Notes: a model not told the origin generated them from the sequence alone. Positions 1 through 9,691 are shown, counted from the first letter of the stretch. The stretch is 64,000 nucleotides of DNA from an uncultured Bacteroidota bacterium (GCA_903887415.1 CAISPO010000038.1:62001-126000), one strand, 5' to 3'. A program made the numbers and translations.

Positions 1-397
1 TGTATTTCACCAATCCAGCACTTGCTTTGTTATAGCTGCCGTAAAAAACATTTATGGATAATGGCGATAAATACCCTCCCCCGGGCAACAATATGATGCC
101 TCCGTTGGCTCCGCCATACAGGGATGCGATGCTATCCGTGACAATACGTTCATTTAATATGGTACTGCCATCAGCAGATATTTTCATATTAACTAATGCC
201 CAGTAGCCGTGGTCAATGTTACTTATGCCCGCCTCCGTCTTGACAAAATAACTGCCATCAGATAGTACGAAAATATCCATCCCCCAATCATAGCTGGAGT
301 CAATATCGTACAGCTTTTGGAAATATTGACCAAAAGATTGGTGCGCTGCTGTTAGTAACAGCAGCACACCAATTATGCTTATTATTTTTCGTTTCAT
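1..397 (-). CDS. Secreted protein, C-terminus beyond window edge
   Basis: The reading frame starts at ATG 397-395 and runs off the left edge, so about 132 N-terminal residues are visible. The first 24 residues (MKRKIISIIGVLLLLTAAHQ, then SFGQ) are a clear signal peptide with cleavage expected after SFG. The mature part is rich in Asp, Ser, Gly and aromatics (e.g. DSSYDWGMDIFVLSDGSYF), which resembles the first blade of a beta-propeller or a secreted surface protein. It lies 18 bp downstream of the large T9SS protein at 416-4378 on the same strand, so co-transcription is plausible. Its function is not recognised; a T9SS sorting domain would be expected in the unseen part, but that is inference. 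Confidence 0.75.
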   Translation of the reverse strand, partial: MKRKIISIIGVLLLLTAAHQSFGQYFQKLYDIDSSYDWGMDIFVLSDGSYFVKTEAGISNIDHGYWALVNMKISADGSTILNERIVTDSIASLYGGANGGIILLPGGGYLSPLSINVFYGSYNKASAGLVKY

Positions 398-415
398 AAA
401 TCCACATTTAAAAAA

Positions 416-3400
416 CTACTCCACTATTACTTTACCAGATTGCGTTTTACCATTCGTTATCACCTGATACAGGTAGATACCGGGTGTATAAGATGCTACA
501 TTAAAGCTGGCAAGGGTACTGTTTTGTAATGTTTGCTCATCCATTTTACGGCCTACAACATCAGTTATTCTTATTGTGATGTTATCCTGTTGTGAGTATT
601 GAAAATTCAGCACCATACTTGTAGGTATAGGATATACATTCAGTCCTTGTATCAAAGATTGCTGGTCACGGTTGTTGGCAACCTGTATATTGCCGTTACT
701 TCCGCTACCTCCGCCGCTATTACCATTTCGGGAATCGCTGTGATGACGGGATGTGGGCGAACAGCAGGGCAGGTTCAATAAGTTTTGCTGTATGTTTTGC
801 CCGTACCCACTGTTTACATTGCCCAGAGTGGGTGGCACGGCACCGCCTGCATCGGCAGGCAATTGCTGCCACTGAGCAGGATTGCCAAGATCGGCAGCGC
901 TGCTGCCTGTGAAGCAATACTTATATCCTCTGCCTGTGCTGTTAATAACAGGGCCGCCGAGGCAGGCAGTGTCAGGAGGTATGCTGCCGAATTGGTTAGG
1001 ACCTGAACCGGGGCCATAACCAAAGCCATGATAGAATTCAGGCTGCTTGTTCATATCGTGGCCGCATCTTGGACACCTCACCTGGAAAGCATCACAACTG
1101 GAATCGAAATTGATGGTGTTCTGCCAGTTGCCTCCATAAGTATAATAGGTGCTGTCATACGTGCTGTCGCTCGCGGTGGTAATGGTATCTACCACATAAT
1201 TGCACAGCGAAGAATCGAGAGTAAACTGGAAACGTTGTATGTGCGGCGTGCCCAACGGATAAGTGGTTGCCCCGCCCAGCGGCACCCAATAGGTATTACC
1301 AAGGCTGATGCTGTTGAACGAGGTATTAATGGTACCTGCGTTAGCGGTTATCGTAAATGAATCCGGCAGATTGTAACAATTGCTATCTGCGTTATATACT
1401 ATGATTGTGCTGCCGACCGGCACATTGCCCCAGGTAGCATCATAAGCCAGCCGGTAGTGGCTCTGAGTGATCCCTCCGAAGATGGTGCAGCCGCTCAGGT
1501 TAAAATTGCCGCTGTTATCATCTATTATCCAGCCTTGCACATTTACAGTTGGTGAGTTGCAAATGCCACAGTTAGATACCGTAAGCTCGCCATAGTCGCA
1601 GCCGGATACCGGCGCTAATGCCGACGACTGCGCACTGATTGAAGTGGTAGCAGGGCCGTTAGATAATTCGGTTACAGTAAGCACTCCTGGGCAGGGCGGC
1701 GGTGGCGGCTTGTATCTTAACTGAAAGGAATAGCCACCGTAAACCGTATCATATCTATACGTGGTATCATAAACAGTAGTGTACACCGTATCAAATACAC
1801 TGCTATACACAGTATCATAAACCATTGCATAGATTACGCTGTCATAAGTGCTGTCAACAGAGCTAACCAATGAAGTATCTATCGAGACTGTATAACCGCT
1901 ATCAATTAAAGTCCTGACCGGTGCGCTAAAATTTAATTGTCTAAAACTAACAGTTTCATTAGGCATGTTTTCCCCATTTACTCCCGGCAGCAGATCAAAT
2001 TCAATTTCTACAGGATAAATAATTCCTGTGTCCAGGTTAATGCTGTCTAAACGCATTGTATTACTACCATCAAATGTTACTGACTTTTCATTTGCATCAA
2101 CGGCAGCATAAGTGCCATAAGCACCTGCGCGGGACCATATATCATAAAGGTCACCAAGAAATACTTTGGCACTAATGTAGTTTGAGAGTGTACTTATACC
2201 AGTACCCGGTTGTAGTACAGTGCCATTTACAAACTGCAGGCTGAAATTATCTGACACTACACCGCCATTACCCACAACAACCGTATGGCTATGCCTTAAA
2301 TGACCAACATAAGTGATCGCAGTATTCCGTGAAGCGATGTTATTATTATTCGAAATGTTCGGACTAATTGAACCTGTAGTAGCCTCACAAGTTGTCATTC
2401 CATCCGTGCAGGCCGGGTTGTGCCCATCTAATATTGTTGCAAGGAAACATAAACTGTAATAGGGAGGTAAGCTGGGGCATGAAGACGGATAATATAAATT
2501 AGGGTTCGGTGTGGTCCACGAATTTTGTACGATTGTGCTGCCGCCTGCGGGTATAGAAGGAATAATACTGCTGGATAGGTAATATCCTATCAATTGGTGC
2601 GACCCATCGCAAGCTGTAAAATCTCCTCCTGTCCAGTAGTAAGGCCACGTTTCCGGTGATTCGCCCATTGTCCAGTAATTATTTAGTGTCGCAGTTATTG
2701 TGCTATTGTCATAGTCCACGCATCCTACATTTCTTACCTTCACATTCAGCCAGTTTACTCCCGCTCCGGGACCTGACGCAATATATTCAGCAGCTTGGTT
2801 TTCCTGGTTCATAAGCCCGTCATCAATCAGCCTGTTCCAGATGTCCGGGCTGGAGAAAATATCACTTAGGTCGGGCTGGCTGTTAGGCTCATCATAAAGG
2901 TCAAAATGGGAATCGCGGGAAGCAAGGTCAAAACCTGATGTAATAAGTGTATTCTGCACATGTTGCGATGTCTGGCAGCCACTACCGTCGGTAACAGTTA
3001 GCATATAATTGGCTTTGTATATTGGTGTATATACTCCATGAAAATAAGCATGGCCAATACCGGTTATCGTGGGGTCGGCAATATCATAATGGTCCAGTGT
3101 TACATAATCCGGTACCGAATATGTACCACCGCCACCGCTTATTACCGATGATATTGGAGTCCACAAATAAGAATACCCTCCGGTACCACCTGTCACCGTA
3201 ACCGAATATTTGGGCGCAGGTGCAGTGGCTCCTGCTGAGCCCGGTGCGCACCGGGTATTAATGTCTATATCTGTTATCGTGGGTGGGGTAATAATAGTTA
3301 TAGGAGCAGAAGCCGTATAAGTTGAAATACCATCACTTACGGTCAGATTTATTATAGGGGTTGCGCCATAGTTACCTGTTGTGTTGTAAACCAGGTAAGA

Positions 3401-4378
3401 AGCAAGGCCAAATGGGTCATCCGGGGTACTATAATTTATATAATAGTCGTTGATGTCAGTAGATGAAGCGACAGAAGGTGTCCAGTTGAACCCAGGTATT
3501 TCTGCTGGGGTGCCTTGGCAAAGGGAAGTAAAACTCCATGCGCCGGTATTGTTTACTAATAATGGATTACCTGTTGAAGACTGTGAAGCGGAAAAGTCTA
3601 TCGTCATGAAATTTTCGGCATTGCATTGATCGTCACAACCTACTGCAGGCGTAGGGTTTTGCCCATAACTTTGGCTTGCAAAAAGAATAGATGAAAAATC
3701 GGGGGTGGCGTGCGCCTGGAAAACATAAGTAGGTGCGCTGAAATTATTACAGATGGGAGCTGCAGTTATAGACAGGCTTGTGATAGGGCGTATCAAAACA
3801 ATTCTACAGGTTATATCGGGCGCATATGGCGTCACAGTACCTGCAATAACACCCGGTCTGAAATATTGTATTAAGTATTCACCGGGCTGGGTATTGGAAA
3901 ATGTAAATGTATGGTCTGTATAATCGGCATTTTGGTCTGCATAGCCTGATATTGTGGTAGAAGTGCTGGTAGTAAGATTGGTAATTACAATGTCATGGGC
4001 GGAAACAGGCGCCGAGGTAGGATCTGTTGAGGAATTAGCGGTAATCTCGTTCTCATAGCCAAAATCCAACGAAATCGCATTGCCCACATATTCGCGGATA
4101 AGAAATTGGTTGCCACAGTTCCAGCTCCCAAAACCGCCGACAGCATAATATGCAAAAAAATTCACTCCTGAATTGCCATCATCATAAATTGTATTCGTGG
4201 GGGCGGGATTAGACGCATTTGTACTGGTAGCGATTACATAGCACGAATGACAATGGTAAGTACAATACCCGGCGGGGCCAGCAAATATTTTACTGTTGTA
4301 AAAAAATAGCCCGGTAGTCAGGGTAACATAGGTAATGCAATTCCATAATGTGCGAAGGCGTTTGTTTAGTTCGTTCAT
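416..4378 (-). CDS. Large secreted Ig/PKD-like protein with T9SS type A sorting domain
   Basis: This is a 1320-aa exported surface or extracellular protein. It has an N-terminal hydrophobic segment at about residues 12-32 ending near IFAG. A long Ser/Thr/Tyr/Gly/Pro-rich body follows, with segments resembling PKD or Ig-like modules (e.g. YSVTVTGGTGGYSYLWTP near residue 395). Residues around 860-905 form a low-complexity stretch of repeated YDTVY/YDSVY motifs. The last 80 or so residues are a T9SS type A sorting domain: LNVYPIPTSMVLNFQYS, then ITDVVGRKM and YTPGIYLYQV...GKVIVE. Known family behaviour is export through the Sec and type IX systems. Several cysteine pairs in the second half could form disulfides. 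Substrate or partner cannot be inferred. Confidence 0.85.
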   Translation of the reverse strand: MNELNKRLRTLWNCITYVTLTTGLFFYNSKIFAGPAGYCTYHCHSCYVIATSTNASNPAPTNTIYDDGNSGVNFFAYYAVGGFGSWNCGNQFLIREYVGNAISLDFGYENEITANSSTDPTSAPVSAHDIVITNLTTSTSTTISGYADQNADYTDHTFTFSNTQPGEYLIQYFRPGVIAGTVTPYAPDITCRIVLIRPITSLSITAAPICNNFSAPTYVFQAHATPDFSSILFASQSYGQNPTPAVGCDDQCNAENFMTIDFSASQSSTGNPLLVNNTGAWSFTSLCQGTPAEIPGFNWTPSVASSTDINDYYINYSTPDDPFGLASYLVYNTTGNYGATPIINLTVSDGISTYTASAPITIITPPTITDIDINTRCAPGSAGATAPAPKYSVTVTGGTGGYSYLWTPISSVISGGGGTYSVPDYVTLDHYDIADPTITGIGHAYFHGVYTPIYKANYMLTVTDGSGCQTSQHVQNTLITSGFDLASRDSHFDLYDEPNSQPDLSDIFSSPDIWNRLIDDGLMNQENQAAEYIASGPGAGVNWLNVKVRNVGCVDYDNSTITATLNNYWTMGESPETWPYYWTGGDFTACDGSHQLIGYYLSSSIIPSIPAGGSTIVQNSWTTPNPNLYYPSSCPSLPPYYSLCFLATILDGHNPACTDGMTTCEATTGSISPNISNNNNIASRNTAITYVGHLRHSHTVVVGNGGVVSDNFSLQFVNGTVLQPGTGISTLSNYISAKVFLGDLYDIWSRAGAYGTYAAVDANEKSVTFDGSNTMRLDSINLDTGIIYPVEIEFDLLPGVNGENMPNETVSFRQLNFSAPVRTLIDSGYTVSIDTSLVSSVDSTYDSVIYAMVYDTVYSSVFDTVYTTVYDTTYRYDTVYGGYSFQLRYKPPPPPCPGVLTVTELSNGPATTSISAQSSALAPVSGCDYGELTVSNCGICNSPTVNVQGWIIDDNSGNFNLSGCTIFGGITQSHYRLAYDATWGNVPVGSTIIVYNADSNCYNLPDSFTITANAGTINTSFNSISLGNTYWVPLGGATTYPLGTPHIQRFQFTLDSSLCNYVVDTITTASDSTYDSTYYTYGGNWQNTINFDSSCDAFQVRCPRCGHDMNKQPEFYHGFGYGPGSGPNQFGSIPPDTACLGGPVINSTGRGYKYCFTGSSAADLGNPAQWQQLPADAGGAVPPTLGNVNSGYGQNIQQNLLNLPCCSPTSRHHSDSRNGNSGGGSGSNGNIQVANNRDQQSLIQGLNVYPIPTSMVLNFQYSQQDNITIRITDVVGRKMDEQTLQNSTLASFNVASYTPGIYLYQVITNGKTQSGKVIVE

Positions 4379-4401
4379 GTGTTTGGTTTTAAAGTGAAGA
4401 A

Positions 4402-5748
4402 TTATTTGGTTATTGAAAAAAGAATTGCTTTTATTTCACCGGCCACTATTGAGCGCAGCATGTAGATGCCGGGTGCAGCATCCATTTGTATTTCTGTTTC
4501 CTGGTTACCAGGTATCATTAATTCTTTTATTTTTTCGCCAAGGATGTTTGTAATGATAATTGTTGCATCTTCTTTAGATGGCGAAAACACATGGAGGGTA
4601 AATGATCCCTGGTTGGGATTAGGACATACGGTAAGATGAGCAGACGGATTACTGATAGTTGTTACTTCATTAAGAAACCCGAATTTCATTACTGTGGCTT
4701 TAACTGAATCTCGGTACACCACATAAGGAGTACCGCTACCATTTATTGCTATGGACGGCGAACCAACCGCTCCTGATGAAAACCCTGCGCCGCCTACCGC
4801 AACCCAGTTGCTGCCGTCGAATTTCATTACCGTAACTTTATAGCTATTAGCAGCATCTCCAAAAGCCACATAAGGTATCCCACTACCGTCTATGACTATG
4901 GATGTGTATGCTACTTCTCCCGCTGTGAAGCCGGCACCGCCTACTGCCACCCAATTAGTGCCATTGTATTTCATTACGGTCGCTTTGTAGCCATTGCCCC
5001 AGTCGGAGTAAGCTACATATGGTGTGCCGCTGCTATCTATAGCTATAGATGTGTAGGCTGCTTCCCCTGCCGAGAAACCAGCGCTACCTACCGTTACCCA
5101 ATTGATGCCATCGAACTTCATTACCGTTGCTTTCCCTAAAATGCCACCCTCTCCGTAAACCACATAGGGTGTACCTCCGGTATCTATGGCGATAGAGATG
5201 TCTAATGGCGTTCCAGCAGAAAAATTTGGAATACCAACTGTTACCCAACTGCTACCGTTGAATTTCATTACAGTGGCTTTATCGCCAGGGTAAAGACCTG
5301 CATAACTAATATAAGGCGTACCAATGCGGTCTATTGCTATCCATTTGTATCCTCGAACAGAGGTATCAGTGAATCCGGCGCTACCAACTATAACCCAGCT
5401 GCTGCCATTAAATTTCATTACGGTAGCCTTTCCACTATCACTCCCGTCAACATAAACCACATAAGGCGTTCCATTCCCGTCTATAGCTATTGAGGTAAGA
5501 ACTGCGCTGTCTGAAAAACCTGCGCTCCCAACTGTGTTCCAACTGAGACCATTGTATTTCATTACGGTAGCTTTATGGCCGTTGGCACCGTCCTGGTAAA
5601 CCACATAAGGTGTGCCTCCAGTTTCTATCGCAATGGACGTAAAATCCGCCTCGCCTGCCGAGAAAGCCGGGCTGCCAACCGGTATCCAGGATTGGGCATG
5701 CAGAGATAATGTAAGACAAATAAAAGCAGGGATCAGAAGATATTTCAT
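4402..5748 (-). CDS. Secreted seven-repeat propeller-like protein with T9SS sorting domain
   Basis: The frame is open up to 5874, but ATG 5748-5746 is the better start because it is followed at once by a signal peptide (MKYLLIPAFICLTLSLHAQ). The mature protein consists of about seven tandem units of 44-48 residues with the pattern G(T)PYVVY-x(8)-KATVMKFNGSSW-x-x-VGSAGFS...SIAID. Seven such beta-rich units suggest a single seven-bladed propeller; that is inference from the repeat number. The C-terminus (LTVCPNPNQGSFTLHV, ITNILGEKI, PGIYMLRSIV) is a T9SS type A sorting domain. The gene sits 24 bp upstream of the 416-4378 gene on the same strand and probably shares its transcript. Its ligand is unknown. 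Confidence 0.85.
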   Translation of the reverse strand: MKYLLIPAFICLTLSLHAQSWIPVGSPAFSAGEADFTSIAIETGGTPYVVYQDGANGHKATVMKYNGLSWNTVGSAGFSDSAVLTSIAIDGNGTPYVVYVDGSDSGKATVMKFNGSSWVIVGSAGFTDTSVRGYKWIAIDRIGTPYISYAGLYPGDKATVMKFNGSSWVTVGIPNFSAGTPLDISIAIDTGGTPYVVYGEGGILGKATVMKFDGINWVTVGSAGFSAGEAAYTSIAIDSSGTPYVAYSDWGNGYKATVMKYNGTNWVAVGGAGFTAGEVAYTSIVIDGSGIPYVAFGDAANSYKVTVMKFDGSNWVAVGGAGFSSGAVGSPSIAINGSGTPYVVYRDSVKATVMKFGFLNEVTTISNPSAHLTVCPNPNQGSFTLHVFSPSKEDATIIITNILGEKIKELMIPGNQETEIQMDAAPGIYMLRSIVAGEIKAILFSITK

Positions 5749-6129
5749 TTGCGCGGTGTTATAATGTCGACGTATAAAATGAACAAAATCTTGGGTAAAA
5801 TTCCTATTTATGTTACGAGCGCTATCATCTAATAGCAGCAACGCTACATACTTCAAACACATCCAATAAAGCACCGTTCGCTAACAGCTTGTATCTGCAC
5901 TAACTAATAATCCACATGCACCCATACGAGGGTAAATGGCAATAAAAAAATGTACTAATAAAGAGGAGTTTCCATCAAGCCGGAAATAAAAATAAAAACA
6001 TTTTTCCTGTTTTCAAAATGCTTGCGCATTAATTTTTAAGCATTTCTATTACCGCTTATTGCGCGCGTAGTAATTTGTTTCGCACATCTTTGCAGAACCT
6101 TGCTGTGCCTTGACAATTTGCTGCCGTTG
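5749..6129. other. Intergenic region without a supported gene
   Basis: This is the divergent gap between the minus-strand secreted-protein operon and the plus-strand 88-aa gene. It is AT-rich, with one weak inverted repeat (AATGCTT near 6018, AAGCATT near 6038). I see no coding signal, RNA gene or convincing TAnnTTTG box for the minus-strand operon. The palindrome-containing leader of the next gene begins at about 6130. Confidence 0.5.
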
Positions 6130-6147
6130 GAGGTCACTATCGACAGT
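6130..6147. promoter_or_regulatory. Island palindrome site 1 (weak match)
   Basis: This site is a degenerate copy of the 18-bp palindrome AATGTCAATATTGACATT, reading around GTCACTATCGACAGT and matching at about 13 of 18 positions. It would not be called on its own. It is included because it occupies the same place relative to its gene (about 60 bp before the TATCTTCG box) as the near-perfect site at 9674-9691 in the duplicated leader. Confidence 0.35.
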
Positions 6148-6202
6148 GATATTTTGCCGCTCCTTTAACGATACGTCAGCTATTCTTTTCGCCGTTGCCC
6201 GC

Positions 6203-6210
6203 TATCTTCG
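6203..6210 (+). promoter_or_regulatory. Putative -7 box TATCTTCG
   Basis: TATCTTCG differs by one base from the Bacteroidota -7 consensus TAnnTTTG and lies 18 bp before the ATG at 6228. The same octamer, preceded by the same GTTGCCyGC word, occurs in the duplicate leader at 9747-9754. No good TTTG -33 element is seen at the usual distance. Confidence 0.45.
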
Positions 6211-6227
6211 GTTATAATAGAAAGGAT

Positions 6228-6494
6228 ATGAACAACCAGACGACACCAACTAAGCAAGGACAAATTTGCAAAATCACAAGCCCAATGGCAGACGAGAATC
6301 CCGCTGAAACTTATCTCATTACCGAAGACGTATCGGTTTACAGCGACGATGCAACAATCTATGTCGTGAGCATCACAGAACTGCAACGAAATATAGCTAC
6401 CCCTGCATTGGCCGTACGCACGGCAATCAAGAAATCTGATCTGACTGTCGTTTCCGAAGACCTGACCAGCTATGTTGAATCATGGAACAAGTAA
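6228..6494 (+). CDS. Conserved small protein of unknown function, copy 1
   Basis: This 88-aa soluble protein starts MNNQTTPTKQGQICKITSP. The open frame extends to 6195, but ATG 6228 matches the start of its paralogue at 9772 and follows a plausible -7 box. It has no signal peptide or membrane segment. The sequence alternates charged turns and beta-prone strands (ETYLITEDV, ATIYVVSITELQRN, SDLTVVSEDLTSYVESWNK), suggesting a compact mostly-beta fold. Copy 2 (9772-10038) shares about 60% of residues and also the 5' leader, showing a local duplication. I recognise similar small proteins in related Bacteroidota genomes but know no function. Confidence 0.7.
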   Translation: MNNQTTPTKQGQICKITSPMADENPAETYLITEDVSVYSDDATIYVVSITELQRNIATPALAVRTAIKKSDLTVVSEDLTSYVESWNK

Positions 6495-6622
6495 CCCGTT
6501 ATTGGAAAGCACAGGGGATTAACCCGTTAGACCAATTGGAATTACCTGCTTTTGACGATGCTATCAATACAGCTATTTATTTACAGGTGGCAGCGGAGGA
6601 GTTTACAATATCGAATAAATAA
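6482..6622 (+). CDS. Possible 46-aa coupled ORF
   Basis: ATG 6482 overlaps the last 13 bases of the preceding gene in another frame and opens a 46-aa frame (MEQVTRYWKAQGINPLDQLE...), ending TAA at 6620-6622. The overlap resembles translational coupling. The sequence is protein-like and acidic at the end, with no recognised domain. The equivalent position after copy 2 opens only a diverged 23-aa frame, which argues against conservation. It may be a real small gene, the remnant of a longer one, or chance. Confidence 0.3.
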   Translation: MEQVTRYWKAQGINPLDQLELPAFDDAINTAIYLQVAAEEFTISNK

Positions 6623-6765
6623 ACAGTTTCGGCATCAGGTTGGGCCCAAATACAAGTATTAGATTGCATATATATCGCATAGTCCAGCCCTTTTTTATCA
6701 TTACGATCATATGCATCCTTACCTTTTCCTGTGTATATAAGTAAACGATCGTTCACAGAAAAAGG

Positions 6766-8028
6766 GTGTATATCATGCACTATACCGGCAGTCAAAACTG
6801 GGTACATCATAATTTTACGGTTGAAAACGTGTCTAACGGGGTTCCCGACGGTCCAGCAAGCCTTGTTTTCGCAGGTACTGATAAGATGTATTATATAGCC
6901 AACGATGGTTATATACATGGCTATATAAAAGTAAATGGGGATTACAACGGCGGCACATGGCTCACTGTTAGTCCCTCTTATGCCTGTCAGTTTTCTGCCT
7001 CATTTACGGTAAAAGCGAAAAGTGACCTTGTTGCAAGCCCAGATGGCACCACACTGCTCTACATTGGTACAGATGGTTACATTCATGGCTTTAGCATTGT
7101 TGATGTATGGACTTATGAGTATTTCGATTTTATGAAGTACAGTGCAACCAACCCGCAACAGAGTATGATGACGCAGGGCATCACGGCAGACAGTTGTCTT
7201 ATTTATCCAGCCGATGACCGTATTTATTATATTGGCACGTATTCCTACGGAGCAGTTTATGTACAGGGTTTTCAAAAGTCTTCCACCCCCGGTACTTGGC
7301 TCACAATAAGCCCAACTATTCAGGCTGCGGCAAGCCTCCCCATTGATTTGCAATACACACCTGCGGGCGGGTTGACTTATGATCTAAATAGCACACCAAA
7401 CCGTCTTTATTATAGGGCAACATCAGGCTATTTAGCTTATTTTGAGGTCATTGATACCATAACATATAATTACAACGACTGTGCCTATGCCAATGGGGCA
7501 CTTACCGCTCAACAATTGCGAATTACCGGAAATCTCGCCATATACAATAATGGTATAGAAACACGAATTTATTACATCGGGCAGTATATTGGAGGTACGG
7601 TACCGGAAGGTCAATATTGGATTCATTGTTTAATAAATAACGGATCATCCTGGAGCACAGTAAGCCCTTCATATTCAGCATTATATAGCGGTCAGCCCAT
7701 GTATGGTGCGCCTGTAGGTACCGTTCAGCAATCCCGACCGAGCATGCTCGGTCAAATTGCGGTAAGCCCTGATGGGCTTACTGTAGCGTATATTAGCGAT
7801 TATCTGTTTGTATGCTTTTATTATAGTAGTGATGGCATTAACTATTTTTTTTACTCTATCCCTTTTTCAAATCTAAATGATGTAATGGGGGACAATAGTT
7901 TGCAGTTCAGAGGCTTTGATCTTTTTTATGCTTCGTATTGGGATAATCACACCGTACATCATTATAAATACCAGGAAGATTATTGCATCAATCCGTCAAT
8001 CCAGGAACTAAACAACTATAATCCATAG
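6766..8028 (+). CDS. Beta-propeller-like repeat protein, probably 5'-truncated
   Basis: This frame of up to 420 aa opens with GTG at 6766; ATG 6775 is the alternative start. It contains at least five degenerate blades marked by a (K/R)(M/L/I)YYI-x-x-x-GYIHGY core (KMYYIANDGYIHGYIK, LLYIGTDGYIHGF, RIYYIGTYSYG, RLYYRATSGYLAYF, RIYYIGQYIGG), each followed by a TW-x-TVSPSY strand. This points to a beta-propeller or tectonin-like carbohydrate- or surface-binding fold, by inference. There is no signal peptide, and the frame begins in the middle of a repeat (TGSQNWVHHNFTVENVSNG), so the true N-terminus has probably been lost. No T9SS domain is seen at the end (SIQELNNYNP). It may be a partly decayed relative of the neighbouring secreted proteins. 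Confidence 0.6.
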   Translation: MYIMHYTGSQNWVHHNFTVENVSNGVPDGPASLVFAGTDKMYYIANDGYIHGYIKVNGDYNGGTWLTVSPSYACQFSASFTVKAKSDLVASPDGTTLLYIGTDGYIHGFSIVDVWTYEYFDFMKYSATNPQQSMMTQGITADSCLIYPADDRIYYIGTYSYGAVYVQGFQKSSTPGTWLTISPTIQAAASLPIDLQYTPAGGLTYDLNSTPNRLYYRATSGYLAYFEVIDTITYNYNDCAYANGALTAQQLRITGNLAIYNNGIETRIYYIGQYIGGTVPEGQYWIHCLINNGSSWSTVSPSYSALYSGQPMYGAPVGTVQQSRPSMLGQIAVSPDGLTVAYISDYLFVCFYYSSDGINYFFYSIPFSNLNDVMGDNSLQFRGFDLFYASYWDNHTVHHYKYQEDYCINPSIQELNNYNP

Positions 8029-8140
8029 CTACGACTAAACGAGATTTGCATTATGTTTTTTTCATTTTCATTATATTGACGTATTTTTACTATAGATTTT
8101 AGAAATAATTTTTTACGTTAGTTAACCACAACACTCTGTT

Positions 8141-9532
8141 ATGAAAAGTATTTTTTATTCCGAGTTTTTTAAAGGTATTAGTGACCTTAAACAACTGTTT
8201 ATTTTCACCCTGTTCCTTACATTATTTTGTGGGAGTTGGGTATCAGAAGCGCAGATCATTTCCACTTGTGCGGGAAACGGAAGCTTTAGTTATAGTGGTA
8301 ATAATAGCCCGGCTACCAGTGCTGCCATTGGCGAACCTTACGGTGTTGCCGCTGATCATTTCGGCAATTTATACATTGCCGATATAGGTCATAGTGTGAT
8401 TAGAAAAGTAAATAACGCGGGCATTATAACTACTATTGCAGGTACCGGTGTTGCAGGTTTTAGCGGGGACAACGGACCGGCTACAGCGGCGCAGTTATAT
8501 GGCCCTTCTGGTATTGCGGTTGACCTTCTTGGCAATTTATTCATTGCTGACGAAAATAACAGGATCAGGAAAGTAAATATGAGCACTGGTATTATTACAA
8601 CAGTAGCTGGTAATGGCACAATAGGGTATTCAGGAGATAACGGGCCAGCAACCGCTGCGGAATTATCAGTTATTATGAATGTTGCCGTTGACAGCTGGGG
8701 AAATATTTATATTGGCGATGGAGGTAATAATGTTGTTAGGAAAGTAAACGCCAGTACAGGCATTATTACCACATTCGCAGGATATTATTATCATAGTGGC
8801 CCTGGTGCGGGCGGTTTTGCCGGAGATAATGGCCCGGCTACAGCAGCCGAATTACAAGATCCTGGAGCTATAGCAGTAGATAGCTTGGGAAATGTGTACA
8901 TAGCAGATGCAAATAATAACAGAATAAGGAAGGTAAATACTACCGGTATCATTACAACATTTGCTGGTACCGGGGGGAGTGGTCATATTGGTGATAATGG
9001 CGCAGCTACAGCAGCAGAAATAGGCGCAGTTCTGGGGTTGGCCGCAGACAATTCAGGCAACATTTTTATATCTGATGGGTATAATAATATTATTAGAAAA
9101 GTGGATCCTGCTGGCATTATCACCACTTATGCCGGGAATGGTATGCAGGGGTTCAGTGGCGATAACGGCCCCGCTATTTTAGCTATGATGAATGAAGCAT
9201 ATGGAATAAGTGTTGATAGTTCCGGCATCCTATACATAGCAGATGCTTCAAATGCACGGATAAGGAAAGTTACGTCGGTGCCTGCCAGAATTAATGAACA
9301 AACTGCAAATACCGAAATAACTCTCCTCCCCAATCCTACCAACGGCAATATTTTCATCCGTGGAGCGGAACACTTATCCATTAAAGTCTATGATGTTATC
9401 GGCCAGCTTATCAAAGAAGAGCATAATGCGAATAATATCTCAATAGTCGAATTTCCTTCGGGCATGTATTTTATTAATCTATTTGACGGGCAAGGCCAAG
9501 TAATAAAACAGGATAGGATAGTTAAACTATAA
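8141..9532 (+). CDS. Secreted NHL-repeat protein with T9SS sorting domain
   Basis: This is a 463-aa protein. The N-terminal hydrophobic segment (LFIFTLFLTLFCGSWVSEAQ) at residues 20-38 follows an unusually long polar start, so a later start inside the frame is possible. Residues about 40-385 form six NHL-type propeller blades with the unit GVAVDxxGNLYIADxxNxxIRKVxxxGIITTxAGTGxxGFSGDNGPATAA. The C-terminal 75 residues (ITLLPNPTNGNIFIRG, VYDVIGQLIKEE, FPSGMYFINLFDG) are a T9SS type A sorting domain. NHL propellers usually bind protein or RNA, but secreted Bacteroidota versions are uncharacterised. A paralogue at 25028-27207 carries a frameshift. Confidence 0.85.
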   Translation: MKSIFYSEFFKGISDLKQLFIFTLFLTLFCGSWVSEAQIISTCAGNGSFSYSGNNSPATSAAIGEPYGVAADHFGNLYIADIGHSVIRKVNNAGIITTIAGTGVAGFSGDNGPATAAQLYGPSGIAVDLLGNLFIADENNRIRKVNMSTGIITTVAGNGTIGYSGDNGPATAAELSVIMNVAVDSWGNIYIGDGGNNVVRKVNASTGIITTFAGYYYHSGPGAGGFAGDNGPATAAELQDPGAIAVDSLGNVYIADANNNRIRKVNTTGIITTFAGTGGSGHIGDNGAATAAEIGAVLGLAADNSGNIFISDGYNNIIRKVDPAGIITTYAGNGMQGFSGDNGPAILAMMNEAYGISVDSSGILYIADASNARIRKVTSVPARINEQTANTEITLLPNPTNGNIFIRGAEHLSIKVYDVIGQLIKEEHNANNISIVEFPSGMYFINLFDGQGQVIKQDRIVKL

Positions 9533-9673
9533 ATAAAGCATGGTTGCGTAAGGGTAAAATATTGGCACGTATCCTTTCCCTCCGATTTTGTGATCTTTTG
9601 CCTGCCAGTCGTGGAAAAGCACGTTCGGGAGAACGCCTACAGCGTGTGGAGCACATTATCACAGTTTGCTGCG

Positions 9674-9691
9674 AATGTCAATATCGACATT
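9674..9691. promoter_or_regulatory. Island palindrome site 2 (17/18)
   Basis: The sequence AATGTCAATATCGACATT matches the 18-bp palindrome except for one T-to-C change next to the centre. It lies in the leader of the second 88-aa gene, about 56 bp before its TATCTTCG box and 80 bp before the ATG, a position suited to an upstream regulator site. Confidence 0.6.

Noticed and set aside
6577-6918. 113-aa minus-strand frame as an intact gene
   Set aside because: Its N-terminal half is antisense to the propeller gene and has no start context; only the C-terminal half looks protein-like, so it is reported as a possible remnant only.
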